A DNA stretch of 64,000 nt from CAYVAP01 sp964343195 (GTDB lineage: Bacteria > Bacteroidota > Bacteroidia > J057): positions 62,001 through 126,000 of the forward strand of contig CAYFIR010000006.1 of the NCBI GenBank assembly GCA_964343195.1, in the 5' to 3' direction. The number at the start of each line of letters is the position of its first letter. Positions within the stretch are counted from its first letter, which is position 1. A program made the translations under genes and the position numbers. Below are positions 43,301 through 52,432 of this stretch, piece after piece. The notes beneath the pieces were generated by a model, which saw only the letters and a program-made list of their open reading frames with translations, was not told where the DNA came from and made no database searches.

Positions 43301-45242
43301 CCAGGAGGCAGATGCCCCTTTGACGTCGTGGAGTTGGGAGTTAGGGGATGGAACCACCGAGTCGCTGGCCAGTTTCTCCCACCTCTATGACAGCATCGGT
43401 ACCTACCAGGTGACGCTAAGCGTTATGGATAGCCTTGGCTGTGCAGATACAGTTACCCAACCCATTTGGATTTTTCCATTGCCAGAAGTCAGCTTTAGTA
43501 CTGAGCCGGCTTGTGACGGGACTCCGGTGCAGTTTATTTCCGGGCCCCAGGCCCCGGGTGCTTCCTATCGATGGAACTTTGGCGATGGAACCATCAGTAC
43601 CCTCCAGAATCCCCAGTACCTGTTCCCAGGACCTGGAACCTATCGCATTTGGCTCAGTGTGGCCTCACGGGCAGGGTGTGCCGATAGCATCGAGGGCGCT
43701 GTAAGGATATATCAGCGGGCTACCCCTGTTTTTAGGGTGTTGCCAGCTTGTGAAGGCGAACCTGTTGAATTTCAAAATCTTACGCTAGCAGGAGATTTCC
43801 CCATCACTACCTATCGCTGGAGGTTAGGCGATGGGACAGAATCGAACCTGTTTGAACCCACCCACCTGTACGATGGCTACGGCAATCGGAATGTGCGACT
43901 GCGTGTGACCGATAGCCTGGGCTGCCGCATTGATACGAGCCTTTCATTTACCATATGGGCCAAACCCAGGATTGATTTTTTACCAGATACGGCATGTGCG
44001 GGTTCTCCGGTGGTCCTTCAGGATTTGTCCCGGGTACCAGACCAGTCCTTTGTGATACAGCGATACTGGACCCTGACGGGCAATAGGAGATACCTCGGAA
44101 ATCGGCCTCAGGTCTCCTTCCCTGATGCCGGGCCATATTTCATCAGGCTTCGGGCAGTAACCGACCAGGGATGTAGCGATAGCCTGCAGCGTGAAGCGCT
44201 CGTGTACCCCCCTCCAATGGTGGACTTCACCTTCGATACGGTTTGTGCAGGAACCCCCACTAGTTTTACCCAGGGCATCGTCATTGATACCAGTCAATTC
44301 AATGATGTTCTGGAGAGCTATTCGTGGGAGCTAGGTGATGGAACTACAATAGAGTCCCAGGATGAATTTTCGCATTTATATGCCGAATGGGGGGCATATG
44401 AGGTTAGCCTGAAAGCCGAAACCAACCGTGGATGTAAAGGGAAGGCAACCCAGGTCGTTCCCGTTCATAGAGAGCCAGAGTCGCCAGTGGTTCGAGATAC
44501 GACCATTTGTGTCGGGCAACCTGCCTTTTTGCTGGCAAGCCCACGTTCGAGGTCTGATACGGTTTCCTGGTACCGTAGCCTGCAGGATGAATCTCCCATC
44601 GACAAAGGAGTAGGACATCTGACTGACCCTACGTTGGAGCCGTTGACCCTCTGGGTAGAAAGTAAGTCCCCGGAAGGATGTGTAGGTGAACGTAAGCCAG
44701 TTCAGGCGCGTATTCATCCAGATGCGAGGGTGGAACTTCAGCAGGACAAAGCCTGGGTGGAGCGGCCCAATGCACTGGTTCAGTTTGGGTTGTCATCGAG
44801 AATTCCGCTTCGGTCCTACGAATGGGACTTTGGAGACGGGGCAGGCTCGGGGGAAGCAGCTCCGCTTCACCTATACGATGCTGCGGGTGTTTACCGGATT
44901 CGGGTCAGGGCAGAAGATGAAAACTACTGTTGGTATTCCCTCAAGTCCCAGGTGGAGGTAGATCAACTGGTACACGCACTGGTGCCAACGGCCTTTTCCC
45001 CCAATGGAGACCTGGTAAATGACTACTTTTATATACCTACCCAAAATATGCAGGTGCTCCGGTTCGAAGTCTGGAGCCGTACCGGGCAACAGGTCTTTTC
45101 TACGGATCAGCTTGATTTTCAGTGGGATGGGACGAGTAACGGGCAGCCACTTCCCACCGGAGTGTACGCATATCGACTTTATACCGTAGATTTGGATGGA
45201 CAACCTCGGGAACAGGGGGGGACTATTACCCTGGTCCGCTAG
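40380..45242 (+). CDS. giant PKD-repeat surface adhesin with T9SS type B sorting domain
   Basis: A 1620-residue secreted protein. The order is: signal peptide (MRLLHTLILVWICGLPVMVSG), a choice-of-anchor L domain (about 25-275: DNNSGAVNLNGGMLMSTG, FVFASEEYSEYV-like), a Calx-beta-like domain (about 280-385) and then about twelve PKD-type beta-sandwiches (typical WxFGDGT or WxLGDGT followed by HxY). The C-terminus is the gliding-motility-associated type B signal (VPTAFSPNGDLVNDYF, WDGTSNGQPLPTGVYAYRL, GTITLVR). Most modules contain paired cysteines, likely disulfides. The chain is probably exported by the Por system and held on the surface. It is a candidate adhesin or SprB-like partner; no enzyme domain is seen. 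A promoter 40 bp upstream fixes the start. Confidence 0.92.
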   Translation: MRLLHTLILVWICGLPVMVSGQVTLSDTLTVPDLVRSLIGSGVEISNLSVTCDTTLAVRQFDDNNSGAVNLNGGMLMSTGLATEAIGPNLVANQSTNLFEPGYAPLDNLSGQFTFDACVIEFDLVAYCDSLGIRYVFASEEYSEYVSSFNDAFAFYISGPGIAAPAPGQNIALVPGTAIPVSVSTVNNGFSVAGAAPTGPCTNCAYYVDNTNGADLEFDGYTVPLIAEIGIQACQTYHITLAIADAGDQFFDSGVFLEAAGIGCLTPQVSISLGNGQNIEPDVLVEGCVDTGYVTFALNQPATDTMVFAIQVGGTATSGLDYQPVPDSVVFLPGEDSVIWAVPVLLDALVEGVETLSFSYQGTVSCTGASIGDSVVFEIRERPFVVFPLPDTLIMCSGEAYSFNLPAQDGWSYAWNDTTGLDSPQSSTPTVTFLNQGSTFDTVEYILRVEALPGICYWSDTVVAIIAPEISPSLSLPTFCSSQADTLEVLGVPGPTATYTWDFGDGYGGAGSPVVHGYDTAGTYPVEVAIQYGFGCLDTLDGTAQVGTTPDAAFEMDTLCQGATYELSSLNPAAGVNHFWDMGNGQTSTAATPFHAYDSIGPFEILHVVIGGNGCTDSAIQLVEVFELPEVDFSVDNPCYEDSVLLTANVSSVGASIDSIYWQIPGGALTGNQVSYLFPGPGLQSIKLIATDSRGCQDSISEDVLIYTPPAAELVADSGCIESSVTFMSNVTAGEATVTDWFWSLQDTIPDTGMVITQTFGVAGTFPVSLWVVDSAGCRDTAEGVFTVFPEPVSAFMGDSLCEGQVFSPSPDSLNPTWNHSWIWGDGGQDNGATPSHLFDQSGPYLVKHVVSSAKGCLDSSIATVRVFAKPSAEFQVEEGCLGAPTAFTNLSLGSDWPLAITQWNFGSAGSSFAPNPSRTFSQPGTRTVRLIVVDQFGCRDTSEKQVRVFRLPQAKFSADSGCVSGPLFFQDQSQEADAPLTSWSWELGDGTTESLASFSHLYDSIGTYQVTLSVMDSLGCADTVTQPIWIFPLPEVSFSTEPACDGTPVQFISGPQAPGASYRWNFGDGTISTLQNPQYLFPGPGTYRIWLSVASRAGCADSIEGAVRIYQRATPVFRVLPACEGEPVEFQNLTLAGDFPITTYRWRLGDGTESNLFEPTHLYDGYGNRNVRLRVTDSLGCRIDTSLSFTIWAKPRIDFLPDTACAGSPVVLQDLSRVPDQSFVIQRYWTLTGNRRYLGNRPQVSFPDAGPYFIRLRAVTDQGCSDSLQREALVYPPPMVDFTFDTVCAGTPTSFTQGIVIDTSQFNDVLESYSWELGDGTTIESQDEFSHLYAEWGAYEVSLKAETNRGCKGKATQVVPVHREPESPVVRDTTICVGQPAFLLASPRSRSDTVSWYRSLQDESPIDKGVGHLTDPTLEPLTLWVESKSPEGCVGERKPVQARIHPDARVELQQDKAWVERPNALVQFGLSSRIPLRSYEWDFGDGAGSGEAAPLHLYDAAGVYRIRVRAEDENYCWYSLKSQVEVDQLVHALVPTAFSPNGDLVNDYFYIPTQNMQVLRFEVWSRTGQQVFSTDQLDFQWDGTSNGQPLPTGVYAYRLYTVDLDGQPREQGGTITLVR

Positions 45243-45289
45243 GGACAACCTTTAGCCATCGATCTGGTTGATAATAAAAAGCCATTAGT

Positions 45290-45484
45290 ATGAAAAAGTT
45301 TCTTCCTCTTTTCTCGGCATTCGCTCTCGTTGCAATTCTGGCCTTAATCGGTTGTGAGGAAGAGCCCACACAGGCTCAAAGCCGGACCCAGGAAATCGTG
45401 GACTCAATGGCCAGGGCTGATAGCATCGCGATTCTCGAGGATTCGCTCGAGCGGGTGAGGATGATGGAAGAGTTGAAGGATTAG
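45290..45484 (+). CDS. small lipoprotein with acidic coiled-coil tail
   Basis: A 64-residue protein: a signal peptide with lipobox LIGC (Cys22), then EEEPTQAQ and a charged helical segment (SMARADSIAILEDSLERVRM). No family is recognised. It lies 47 bp after the PKD adhesin gene on the same strand, so it is probably co-transcribed with it. A structural role such as Lpp-like tethering is only a guess. Confidence 0.65.
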   Translation: MKKFLPLFSAFALVAILALIGCEEEPTQAQSRTQEIVDSMARADSIAILEDSLERVRMMEELKD

Positions 45485-45568
45485 TACTTCATACTGGCCT
45501 GAAAAGCTCATTTATACCCTGCCTTATTCTAAAGCGTTCTGGTGATTGGCCGGGTGTGTGGGCAATTT

Positions 45569-45856
45569 TTAGATGACTTCTTTTATTATTTCTTCGATTT
45601 CTTTGTCAGTCTTGACTTGCTTTCCCTTTTCCGTTAATTCAAATATTAAAGGCTCTGAAGATTTTTGATTTAGGTAACCTTTATCAATGAGAAGCCTTAA
45701 GCTATTCTTTACTTCTTCATGTGGGCTATTGGTAAATCTTGCGACCTCCTGAATTGGGTACCAGATATGTTTTATAGGTCTTGAGAAATTATCAGACTGA
45801 ATCCGCAGTTCAGTTAATAACGTTCTCATGAGTCTTATTTTGTACGATTCGCTCAT
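45569..45856 (-). CDS. small winged-helix protein
   Basis: A 95-residue protein with helical pattern MRTLLTELRI...WYPIQEVARFTNSPHEEVKN...LRLLIDKGYLNQK and a wing ending in FELTEKGKQVKTD. The fold is compatible with a PadR/MarR-type winged helix, and the layout suggests DNA binding. It is more AT-rich than its neighbours, with many AAA, TTT and ATT codons, which may indicate acquisition. It is alone on this strand, with 229 bp of non-coding sequence upstream. Confidence 0.6.
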   Translation of the reverse strand: MSESYKIRLMRTLLTELRIQSDNFSRPIKHIWYPIQEVARFTNSPHEEVKNSLRLLIDKGYLNQKSSEPLIFELTEKGKQVKTDKEIEEIIKEVI

Positions 45857-46012
45857 CCTCCATTTAACCTAAACATCCCTACAAAAGAAACCGGATACTG
45901 TGGGTCGCTTAATGTATTGATAGTTACTCGTTTGTGTCAATATCTGGCGTCTCACGATCCTAATATCCCCATTTTTTCTTAAAAATGAAGTGTCCGCAGT
46001 AGGGCGCTGGTG

Positions 46013-46058
46013 AAAAAATAAAGCCGCAAAACAGAATTTGAAATCTGCTCTGCGGCTT
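46013..46058 (-). terminator. terminator of the efflux operon
   Basis: AAGCCGCA (46021-46028) pairs with TGCGGCTT (46051-46058). The A run at 46013-46018 is the U-tract for the minus-strand transcript. An inner stem (CAGAATTT/AAATCTG) extends it. Confidence 0.85.
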
Positions 46059-46085
46059 TTGCCTTAGCTGGTAAGTCCGGGATTC

Positions 46086-47405
46086 CTACTGCTCGATCAG
46101 CATTCCACTAAGTTGTAGGAGTTGCACCTCGTTAAGCTTAATGTCAAATCTGAGATCACTAAGCTGGTTTTCAATCTGCTGAAGGTTCAACTGAGCTTCG
46201 CGAAAATCCAGGCTGGTAGCTTGCCCCAGGTCAAGTGCCTCTTTGGTGCGGTCAAAGTTCATTTGCGCAGCTTCCATGCTCATTTGATTCAGCGCCAGTA
46301 CTTCCATGTTGTTACGGTAATTGGCGTAGGTCTTAGCCAGATCACGTAATGCAGTTTGCTGGGTTTCCCGCAGCCGGGTCTGACTACTTGCCACATCAAT
46401 TTGAGCATTCTGAATCTGCCGGGTCAGCTGAGATCCGTTGTACAGGTTGAAATTGACACTGGCAGATACAGACGGTCCCCAGGTCTGTAACTCAGGAACA
46501 ATGCTGAATGGATTGTTGGTGTAGTTATAGGCATAGGTTCCATTCAGTGAAAGGGTAGGCAACCGCTGGGCCTTGGTAGTGGAAAGGCTTAATTCAGCCA
46601 GTTGTCGATTGGTTTGAGCAACCTGAAGGCTGGCATTGGTTGACAGCAGGCTTTGTTCCAGTTCCTCATAGGAAAGTCGATCAGCCAGGGTAAGGTCTGT
46701 TTCCACGAGGTATTCGCTATCGATTTCTCGCCCGATCAGGAGGTTAAGGTCGCGACGGGCATTTTCGAAGGTCAACAGGCTGCTGACCAGGTTTACACTG
46801 TCGGCGTTGATGTTAACGCGGGCATTAAGTACCGCGAGGCGATTTGCCCCTCCAAATTCCTGCTGGTTCTGAACTCGGGTCAGGCGGTCGCGTGAACGCT
46901 GTAGTGCTTCTTCGAGCAGTTGCAGGCGTTTGGCAACCTTGGCCAGGTTGTAATAGGCGGTAGCCACCTGCAAAGCGGTATTTTCAATCACTTGCCGAGT
47001 CTGATCCTGGGTTAGGTTGGCACTGGTCTGGAGCACCTTGTACTGACGGAAATTCGCCAGTGCGAGGGTATAGCTTAGCTGGGCCTGTGCTCCTACATTT
47101 GAGTTGGAAATGCCAGAGGTGTCAAGCTCCACTACCCCCCCTGTACCGGGATTTAACTGCTCTCCGCTGGCGCTGTTGGTGCTATACTGCCCACTGCCTG
47201 ACAGCGAGATACTGGGGAGCAGTCCGGCATTTCCGATATAGGCACTGTTCTCAGACTTTTGCTCCTCATATCGCTGTACCTGAATTCCATAGTTGGCCTG
47301 AAGGGCCTCTGCTATGGCCGTCTCCAGGGGGAGTACCTCCTGCGCGAGCAGAGGCGAAAGCCCTCCAGCCAGCAATAGCAGGGAGATGAGAATAATATTT
47401 TTCAT
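46086..47405 (-). CDS. TolC family outer membrane efflux protein
   Basis: A 439-residue outer-membrane channel with a signal peptide (NIILISLLLLAGGLSPLLAQ) and the duplicated OEP helical pattern. Motifs include ETAIAEALQANYGIQVQRYE, TAYYNLAKVAKRLQLLEEAL, RDRLTRVQNQQEFGGANRLA and, in the second half, ISL-type strands and QTALRDLAKTYANYRNN. The family joins inner-membrane pumps with the outside. It is the last gene of the marR-adaptor-permease-tolC operon, 57 bp after the permease, and the hairpin downstream ends the transcript. Confidence 0.93.
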   Translation of the reverse strand: MKNIILISLLLLAGGLSPLLAQEVLPLETAIAEALQANYGIQVQRYEEQKSENSAYIGNAGLLPSISLSGSGQYSTNSASGEQLNPGTGGVVELDTSGISNSNVGAQAQLSYTLALANFRQYKVLQTSANLTQDQTRQVIENTALQVATAYYNLAKVAKRLQLLEEALQRSRDRLTRVQNQQEFGGANRLAVLNARVNINADSVNLVSSLLTFENARRDLNLLIGREIDSEYLVETDLTLADRLSYEELEQSLLSTNASLQVAQTNRQLAELSLSTTKAQRLPTLSLNGTYAYNYTNNPFSIVPELQTWGPSVSASVNFNLYNGSQLTRQIQNAQIDVASSQTRLRETQQTALRDLAKTYANYRNNMEVLALNQMSMEAAQMNFDRTKEALDLGQATSLDFREAQLNLQQIENQLSDLRFDIKLNEVQLLQLSGMLIEQ

Positions 47406-47462
47406 GAGATGAATTTCATTTTGAGTACCCCCGACCAGCAGCGTGGGTCGGGGGATTTAAGT

Positions 47463-50078
47463 TTATCCAGCCAGGCTACTGAGGAATATGATCAACCCTA
47501 TGAGGGCAAGTGGTACGGCTGTCCAAATGAGGTAGTGCTTTTGCCGCCCTTCCAGAGCTGGCTCTACACTGGTAGGATCTGGCTTATCCCCGCCCTTAAA
47601 CCACCAAACCAGGTTGATTTTGTAGGCATTGAACAGCAGCAGCAGCGATGGAAGCGTGATAAGTACCAGCAAGGTAGCCACTGCCAGACCGAAGGAAATG
47701 GAAATCGCCATCGGAATCAGGAACTGGGCCTGGAGGCTTTTTTCCAAAATCAGCGGTGCCAGACCTGCGATGGTGGTAACAGAGGTCAGGAAAATCGGGC
47801 GGAAGCGGGAAAGGCTGGCCTCCCACAAGGCTTCTTTAAACGGTTTCCCGTCCTTGATCAGGTTGTTGAACTGGCTTACCAGTACCAGGGCGTCATTGAC
47901 CATGATCCCGACCAGTGCCAATACTCCCAGGGTCGAAAGGATGAAACTGAAGGGTTTATCCAACAGGAAGTGACCCCAGATAACTCCGATCAGCCCAAAA
48001 GGAATGATGAGAAATACTGCCGCCATTTGGCTAAAGGAGCGGAAGGTCAGGATGATAACGGTCAGCAGCAGGATAAGGACAACTGGCCCAACCGTTTGGG
48101 CGGATTTCTGTGTCTTGGCATTCTCTCGCACCTGTCCTTCAAAGCTGAAGCTAACGGATGGGTAGCGTTCGATGATGGGGGGGAGAATGCGATTTTCGAT
48201 TTCATCAAGGACAGAGGCGGTAGATACGTCCGCGGAAGCAGGATCTGCCTCTACACGTATTTCGCGCTTTCCATCCAGGTGGTTGATGGCAATCACACCA
48301 CGGGTTGGGACGATTCGGGCTATTTCACGGAGTGGGTATGATTCTCCGTTTTGGGTACGAATGCGCATGTCTTCAAGGTCTCCGATGCTCCTTCGGTCGT
48401 CCTCTGTGTACCGTACCCAAACCTTCACTTCGTCCTGTCCGCGCTGAAGACGCTGTACCTCTGATCCAAAGAATCCTGAGCGAACCTGACCTATAACTGT
48501 CTGGAGATCAAGGCCCAATAAGCGACCTTTGTCCTTTAGCTCTACGTTGAATTCCCGGAGACCCGGCTGATTGTTATCCTCGATGTTTCTGAGATCAGAG
48601 AATTCGGAGAGCGAATCCTTGAGGGTTTCTACAGCCTGATCGAGCGCCAGCAGGTCGTCGGAAAACATGGCGATGGATACTGCCTTGCCGAAGGGAGATG
48701 CCAACTGATAGGTGATGGCCTCCGCCCCGTAGATGATCCCAGCCTCTGCTTTGATAGAGTCGGTAATGGCAAGTGAAGAAGCCTGCGGTGGATATGCCTG
48801 CCTGGCTTCACTGTCGAGCATGTTGATGAGTACCGTACCATCAAATGTGGTAGGTCCCTGGTAAACATTGATGATTTTGATCACATCCTTACCATCCGGG
48901 CGTCGAGCCTTCATGCGCTCATTGACGCGCCAGGCTGCCTCTTCGATGTGCTCGAGCCAGTAGAATGTTTCGCCTTCAGGAGTTCCTGCGGGCATTTTAA
49001 GGGAGGCGGTGACAAAGTCGCCTTCAATGACGGGGAAGATCGTAGTCTTTACCAAACCTCCTCCGATCAGGCTAAAGCTAATCACCAACAGGGCTATTGG
49101 CACTGCAATCCCGAGGATCGGAAACTTGAAAATGATATTGAGCTGGGGACGGTAAAATTTCTCCTTCATCCATTCCATCACCGACGCCAGCCCATTCTGG
49201 ACATTGGTTACAAAGGCAGGTTGTGGTGGCCCTTCCCGACGCAGTGCCTTGGAGTGGGCTATGTGGCCCGGGAGAATAAAGGCTCCTTCGATCAGGGAGA
49301 ATGCCAGGGTCAGGATTACCACGAGGGCGATATCACTGAAAAATTCTCCGGTAATTCCATCCAGGAAGAAGAATACCCCGAAGGCTATCATGGTCGTGAG
49401 AATCGCAGAAAATACAGCTGGCAGGACTTCCATGGTTCCTTCCAGGGCTGCCTTGCTGGGAGAAGAGCCTCGTTCCCAATGGCTATATATATTCTCCGCA
49501 ATCACAATCCCGTCGTCCACGAGAATCCCGATCACGATGATCATCCCGAAGAGCGAGATGACGTTGATCTGTAGCCCCATCATGGCCCCAATCATGAACA
49601 TCCCGGCAAAGGAGATGGGAATCGCCAGTGCTACCCAAAAGGCGAGCCTGAGCTTCAGAAACATCGCCAGCAGGATGAGTACAAGAGAAAAACCTATAAG
49701 ACCATTCTCAGCCAGCAGGTCGATGCGCTGACGGAGGAGGACGGAACCATCGCTGATGATTGCGGCTTCTACGTCTTCATGGGTCTCGTTAAATGCAGCG
49801 ATATAATCGTTGACATACTCTGCGATGAAAATCAGACTTTCATCGATGGTATTGCTAACCGAAATACGCACGGCGGGAGAACCATTGAGGTAGGTTCGGT
49901 TGGGATTGTCCGCAAACTGATCTCGCACCGTTGCCACCTGATAGAGCCGAACTTCCTGCCCCTGTGGGGTGGTGGTGATAAGGATGTCCTTCAGGGCATG
50001 CCCATAGTAGCTTTTGTTGCGGGCACGAATCAGGACTTCTGATGGTACCACCGGTGGTTTCCAGGTTGGCAGCGGCAA
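47463..50078 (-). CDS. RND efflux permease, main body (downstream of frameshift)
   Basis: This frame encodes the RND (HAE/AcrB-like) pump from the first porter subdomain to the C-terminus, 858 authentic residues beginning SEVLIRARNKSYYGHALKDI near position 50042; the first 12 codons (MPLPTWKPPVVP) are out-of-frame shadow. It contains the second porter loops, transmembrane helices 2-12 (such as FSLVLILLAMFLKLRLAFWV and LVVILTLAFSLIEGAFILPG), GIMVNDALVLVSQFN and TSVTTIAGLAPLILEKS, and ends in a basic/acidic tail. The GxxxD proton-relay helix (GIIVIGILVDDGIVIAEN) is intact. The N-terminal 216 residues are in another frame. The intact length would be about 1074 residues, normal for RND pumps. Confidence 0.85.
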   Translation of the reverse strand: MPLPTWKPPVVPSEVLIRARNKSYYGHALKDILITTTPQGQEVRLYQVATVRDQFADNPNRTYLNGSPAVRISVSNTIDESLIFIAEYVNDYIAAFNETHEDVEAAIISDGSVLLRQRIDLLAENGLIGFSLVLILLAMFLKLRLAFWVALAIPISFAGMFMIGAMMGLQINVISLFGMIIVIGILVDDGIVIAENIYSHWERGSSPSKAALEGTMEVLPAVFSAILTTMIAFGVFFFLDGITGEFFSDIALVVILTLAFSLIEGAFILPGHIAHSKALRREGPPQPAFVTNVQNGLASVMEWMKEKFYRPQLNIIFKFPILGIAVPIALLVISFSLIGGGLVKTTIFPVIEGDFVTASLKMPAGTPEGETFYWLEHIEEAAWRVNERMKARRPDGKDVIKIINVYQGPTTFDGTVLINMLDSEARQAYPPQASSLAITDSIKAEAGIIYGAEAITYQLASPFGKAVSIAMFSDDLLALDQAVETLKDSLSEFSDLRNIEDNNQPGLREFNVELKDKGRLLGLDLQTVIGQVRSGFFGSEVQRLQRGQDEVKVWVRYTEDDRRSIGDLEDMRIRTQNGESYPLREIARIVPTRGVIAINHLDGKREIRVEADPASADVSTASVLDEIENRILPPIIERYPSVSFSFEGQVRENAKTQKSAQTVGPVVLILLLTVIILTFRSFSQMAAVFLIIPFGLIGVIWGHFLLDKPFSFILSTLGVLALVGIMVNDALVLVSQFNNLIKDGKPFKEALWEASLSRFRPIFLTSVTTIAGLAPLILEKSLQAQFLIPMAISISFGLAVATLLVLITLPSLLLLFNAYKINLVWWFKGGDKPDPTSVEPALEGRQKHYLIWTAVPLALIGLIIFLSSLAG

Positions 50079-50688
50079 TTGCCTGCCTTATCTGCTCAAA
50101 CGTCAACCCGTAAGCGCGTAGGTCTGCTTCCCGTACGGCAATCTCGATCTCCTCATCCGGAAATCCACTTAGCTCTACCTTGGAAATCCCATCCACTGCC
50201 AGCAGGTCTGACTCGATCTCACGAGCGTACTTTTTAAGCGCCTGCAGGCTGATATTTCCCTTGACTGCGAAGTTCAGGGCCAGGGTAAGGGTCTCCTGCT
50301 TGAAGATGATGGGAGCCTCCATGTTCGCGGGGAATGAGCTGATCTGGTCCACCGCATTTTTGACTTCCTGGAGAACTTCATCAATGTCATTGCCGGTTTT
50401 GATCTCCACGGTTACACGTCCAGAGTTCTCGGATGAGACGGAAGTAACGCGGTCCACACCGGTTGTGCCTTTGAGGTTGTCCTCAATTTTGTTGACAATC
50501 CCCTCCTCGATCTCTTCCGGGGATGCGCCCGGGTATGTCACCTGTACCACAATCAGCCTGGTTTCTGCTTCCGGGAAGAATGTGCTGCGAAGGCTCAGGA
50601 GTCCCAGGATACCGAAGATGAATATGATGACCATCAGGACATTGCCGCTGATGGGGTATTTGATAAAATAGTTTATGAGTTGTCTCAT
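49855..50688 (-). pseudogene. RND efflux permease, N-terminal part (upstream of frameshift)
   Basis: Residues 1-216 of this frame (MRQLINYFIKYPISGNVLMV, TRLIVVQVTYPGASPEEIEE, GRVTVEIKTGNDIDEVLQEV, SFPANMEAPIIFKQETL) are the N-terminus and first porter subdomain of an RND pump. At GGTI (about 50040) the frame is lost; from there to the stop at 49855 the translation is nonsense. In intact relatives roughly five residues lie between GGT and the VLIRA motif, whereas here only four bases remain between the homologous codons, so a deletion of about 11 bp explains the break better than a single miscalled base. The gene follows the adaptor gene by 21 bp. The pump is therefore probably not functional unless the sequence is wrong. 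Confidence 0.7.
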
Positions 50689-50709
50689 GTCGGTTGTTTT
50701 GGGGCTCCT

Positions 50710-51906
50710 TTACTGAATTACCTGATCCTGGTATAGCGCTACCTTCATGCCGTCATAGGCATTGGCAACTGGTTCGCTCACCAGGTAGGTGTCGTCGGGC
50801 AGCCCGCTGAGGAAGACAGAATTCTTGGTGTACTGGACAGGCTTTACTGCCATGAAGTGCAGGGTACCTCGCTTGATCTGGGGAGTAGTAGCCTGCGATG
50901 TGCTGTCTGTTCCCTCAGTTACCGAACCTTCAAAAACATCTGATACTACCATCACGGTACTATCGGTATTCATCAGGCTGCGGTCTACCTCAATGACATT
51001 GTTGAGAGTTTGGCCCTTGACATAGCCTTCCAGGTACATCCCTTCCCGGAGGTTTCTGCCTCTTACCGTGATGAACAGCTTTGCCGACTGGGTCCGAGAG
51101 TCCACTACATCACTGATCCGTACCACGCGGCCTGTCCACTCTCCTGCAATGTCAGTCGAAGTCAGTACTACCTGGCTACCCGCCCTGAGATATGATAGGT
51201 CCTTCAGGCTTACTGCGGCCTCCATTTCGTAAACATAGGGATTGACGAACTCCCCCATTTTTTGACCGGATCGAACCAGTGTCCCCTCATTGATGGCCGA
51301 TTGTGACACCCGGCCGTTGAAGGGAGCCACGATGTTATATTTGGCAGCCCGTGTTTCCTGGCTTTGGATGTTGTAATACTGGTTGTAGAGATTTCTGGCT
51401 GAGATAAAATAGCGCTCCTGGTCGGTTTTGGGCTCAGGCAGTGTAGGCAAGGGGTTGTCCACCGATAGAGAATTGAAATACTCCTGCCACTGAGGAAAGC
51501 TTTCAGCGTAATCGGTTTTTAGATCGGGGAGTATCAGGGTGATCTGATTCATGAAGGCACTTTTGGCGGCCCTCAGGGTCATCTGATATTCCCGGTCATC
51601 TACACGGATCATGGTTTCACCCTTTTCGTAATAGGTTCCTTCTTTAAAGGGCTTTTTACCAGGGAGATAGGTGCCGGTTACTTCAGAAAACAGCTCTATC
51701 CGTTCTTTTGCGACCAGTGGCCCGGTGATGTACACACGGGTAGGAAGGTCTTCATTCTTTACGAGTTGGTAGCGAACCTGTGGAATCCGCTTTTGTACTG
51801 CGATTCGCGGGGCTTCTTCCTTTTGACCCGAAATCATCCGGGATATGCCAAAGCCGCCCGCCAAAATCAGCACGGTGAGCACCACAGATATAATAGTTGA
51901 TCTCAT
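50710..51906 (-). CDS. RND efflux periplasmic adaptor (membrane fusion protein)
   Basis: A 398-residue adaptor. An N-terminal anchor (IISVVLTVLILAGGFGISRM) is followed by a lipoyl/barrel-sandwich half (VYITGPLVAKERIELFSEVT), a helical hairpin (about 115-190), the second lipoyl half with NIVAPFNGRVSQSAINEGTL, and beta-barrel and membrane-proximal domains (RDLSYLRAGSQVVL-like, LREGMYLEGYVKGQ). It connects the RND pump to TolC. It lies 73 bp downstream of the MarR regulator and 21 bp upstream of the pump gene. Confidence 0.92.
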   Translation of the reverse strand: MRSTIISVVLTVLILAGGFGISRMISGQKEEAPRIAVQKRIPQVRYQLVKNEDLPTRVYITGPLVAKERIELFSEVTGTYLPGKKPFKEGTYYEKGETMIRVDDREYQMTLRAAKSAFMNQITLILPDLKTDYAESFPQWQEYFNSLSVDNPLPTLPEPKTDQERYFISARNLYNQYYNIQSQETRAAKYNIVAPFNGRVSQSAINEGTLVRSGQKMGEFVNPYVYEMEAAVSLKDLSYLRAGSQVVLTSTDIAGEWTGRVVRISDVVDSRTQSAKLFITVRGRNLREGMYLEGYVKGQTLNNVIEVDRSLMNTDSTVMVVSDVFEGSVTEGTDSTSQATTPQIKRGTLHFMAVKPVQYTKNSVFLSGLPDDTYLVSEPVANAYDGMKVALYQDQVIQ

Positions 51907-51979
51907 CTGAATTAGCGATTAGGGAATGAGGTGGTTGGTTACAAATGAAACTGTTTCTGGCGTAACCTTGAAGTGAATG

Positions 51980-52432
51980 TTATATATGGTGTTGGAGGTT
52001 TCTGAATATCTGACGAAGGACCTGTCTGCATATTTCCAGGTGTTCCCGATCTATATTTTTCACCGCTTCCTCCTGCACACTGTTTCCTGCTGGCTCCAGT
52101 GCTTGGTTGAATTCCTTTCCTTTATGGGTCAGGTAGATAAGGTTGTTGCGACGGTCATTTTGATCGGGGACCCTGAGTACAAGGTTCCTCTTTTCAAGGC
52201 CATCTATGGCCCGGGTAACGGTGGTTTTGTTGTGTCCAAGTATTTTACCCAGACTTGCCTGGTTCTGGCCATCTTTTCTTTTCAGGTGCATCAATACGAT
52301 CCATTGTTCAGGTGAAAGGTCAACTTTCATTTCCCGAAAATGGCCCATCAAAGCTCCTTTTAGGGCTCGTCCCGCCTGACCTATCAGGTGGCCGATTGAA
52401 TTCTCTGGTTGGATGTTAGGGTCTCTGCTCAT
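51980..52432 (-). CDS. MarR family transcriptional regulator
   Basis: A 150-residue MarR-type regulator. The core is DLSPEQWIVLMHLKRKDGQNQASLGKILGHNKTTVTRAID (winged helix with recognition helix KTTVTRAIDGL), with wing VLRVPDQNDRRNNLIYLT and terminal dimerisation helices. It is the first gene of the efflux operon on the minus strand, so autoregulation of the pump in response to a phenolic or drug-like ligand is the usual model. A weak promoter (TTTG at 52518-52521, 19 bp, then TACGATTA) lies about 60 bp upstream. Confidence 0.9.
   Translation of the reverse strand: MSRDPNIQPENSIGHLIGQAGRALKGALMGHFREMKVDLSPEQWIVLMHLKRKDGQNQASLGKILGHNKTTVTRAIDGLEKRNLVLRVPDQNDRRNNLIYLTHKGKEFNQALEPAGNSVQEEAVKNIDREHLEICRQVLRQIFRNLQHHI

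Noticed and set aside
47409..48341. 310-codon plus-strand ORF opposite the RND pump
   Set aside because: Gln-, Asn- and Gly-rich nonsense sequence antisense to conserved pump helices.
50030..50060. Programmed ribosomal frameshift in the RND gene
   Set aside because: No slippery heptamer or downstream structure is apparent, and intact relatives seem to have extra residues at this site, so mutation is more likely.
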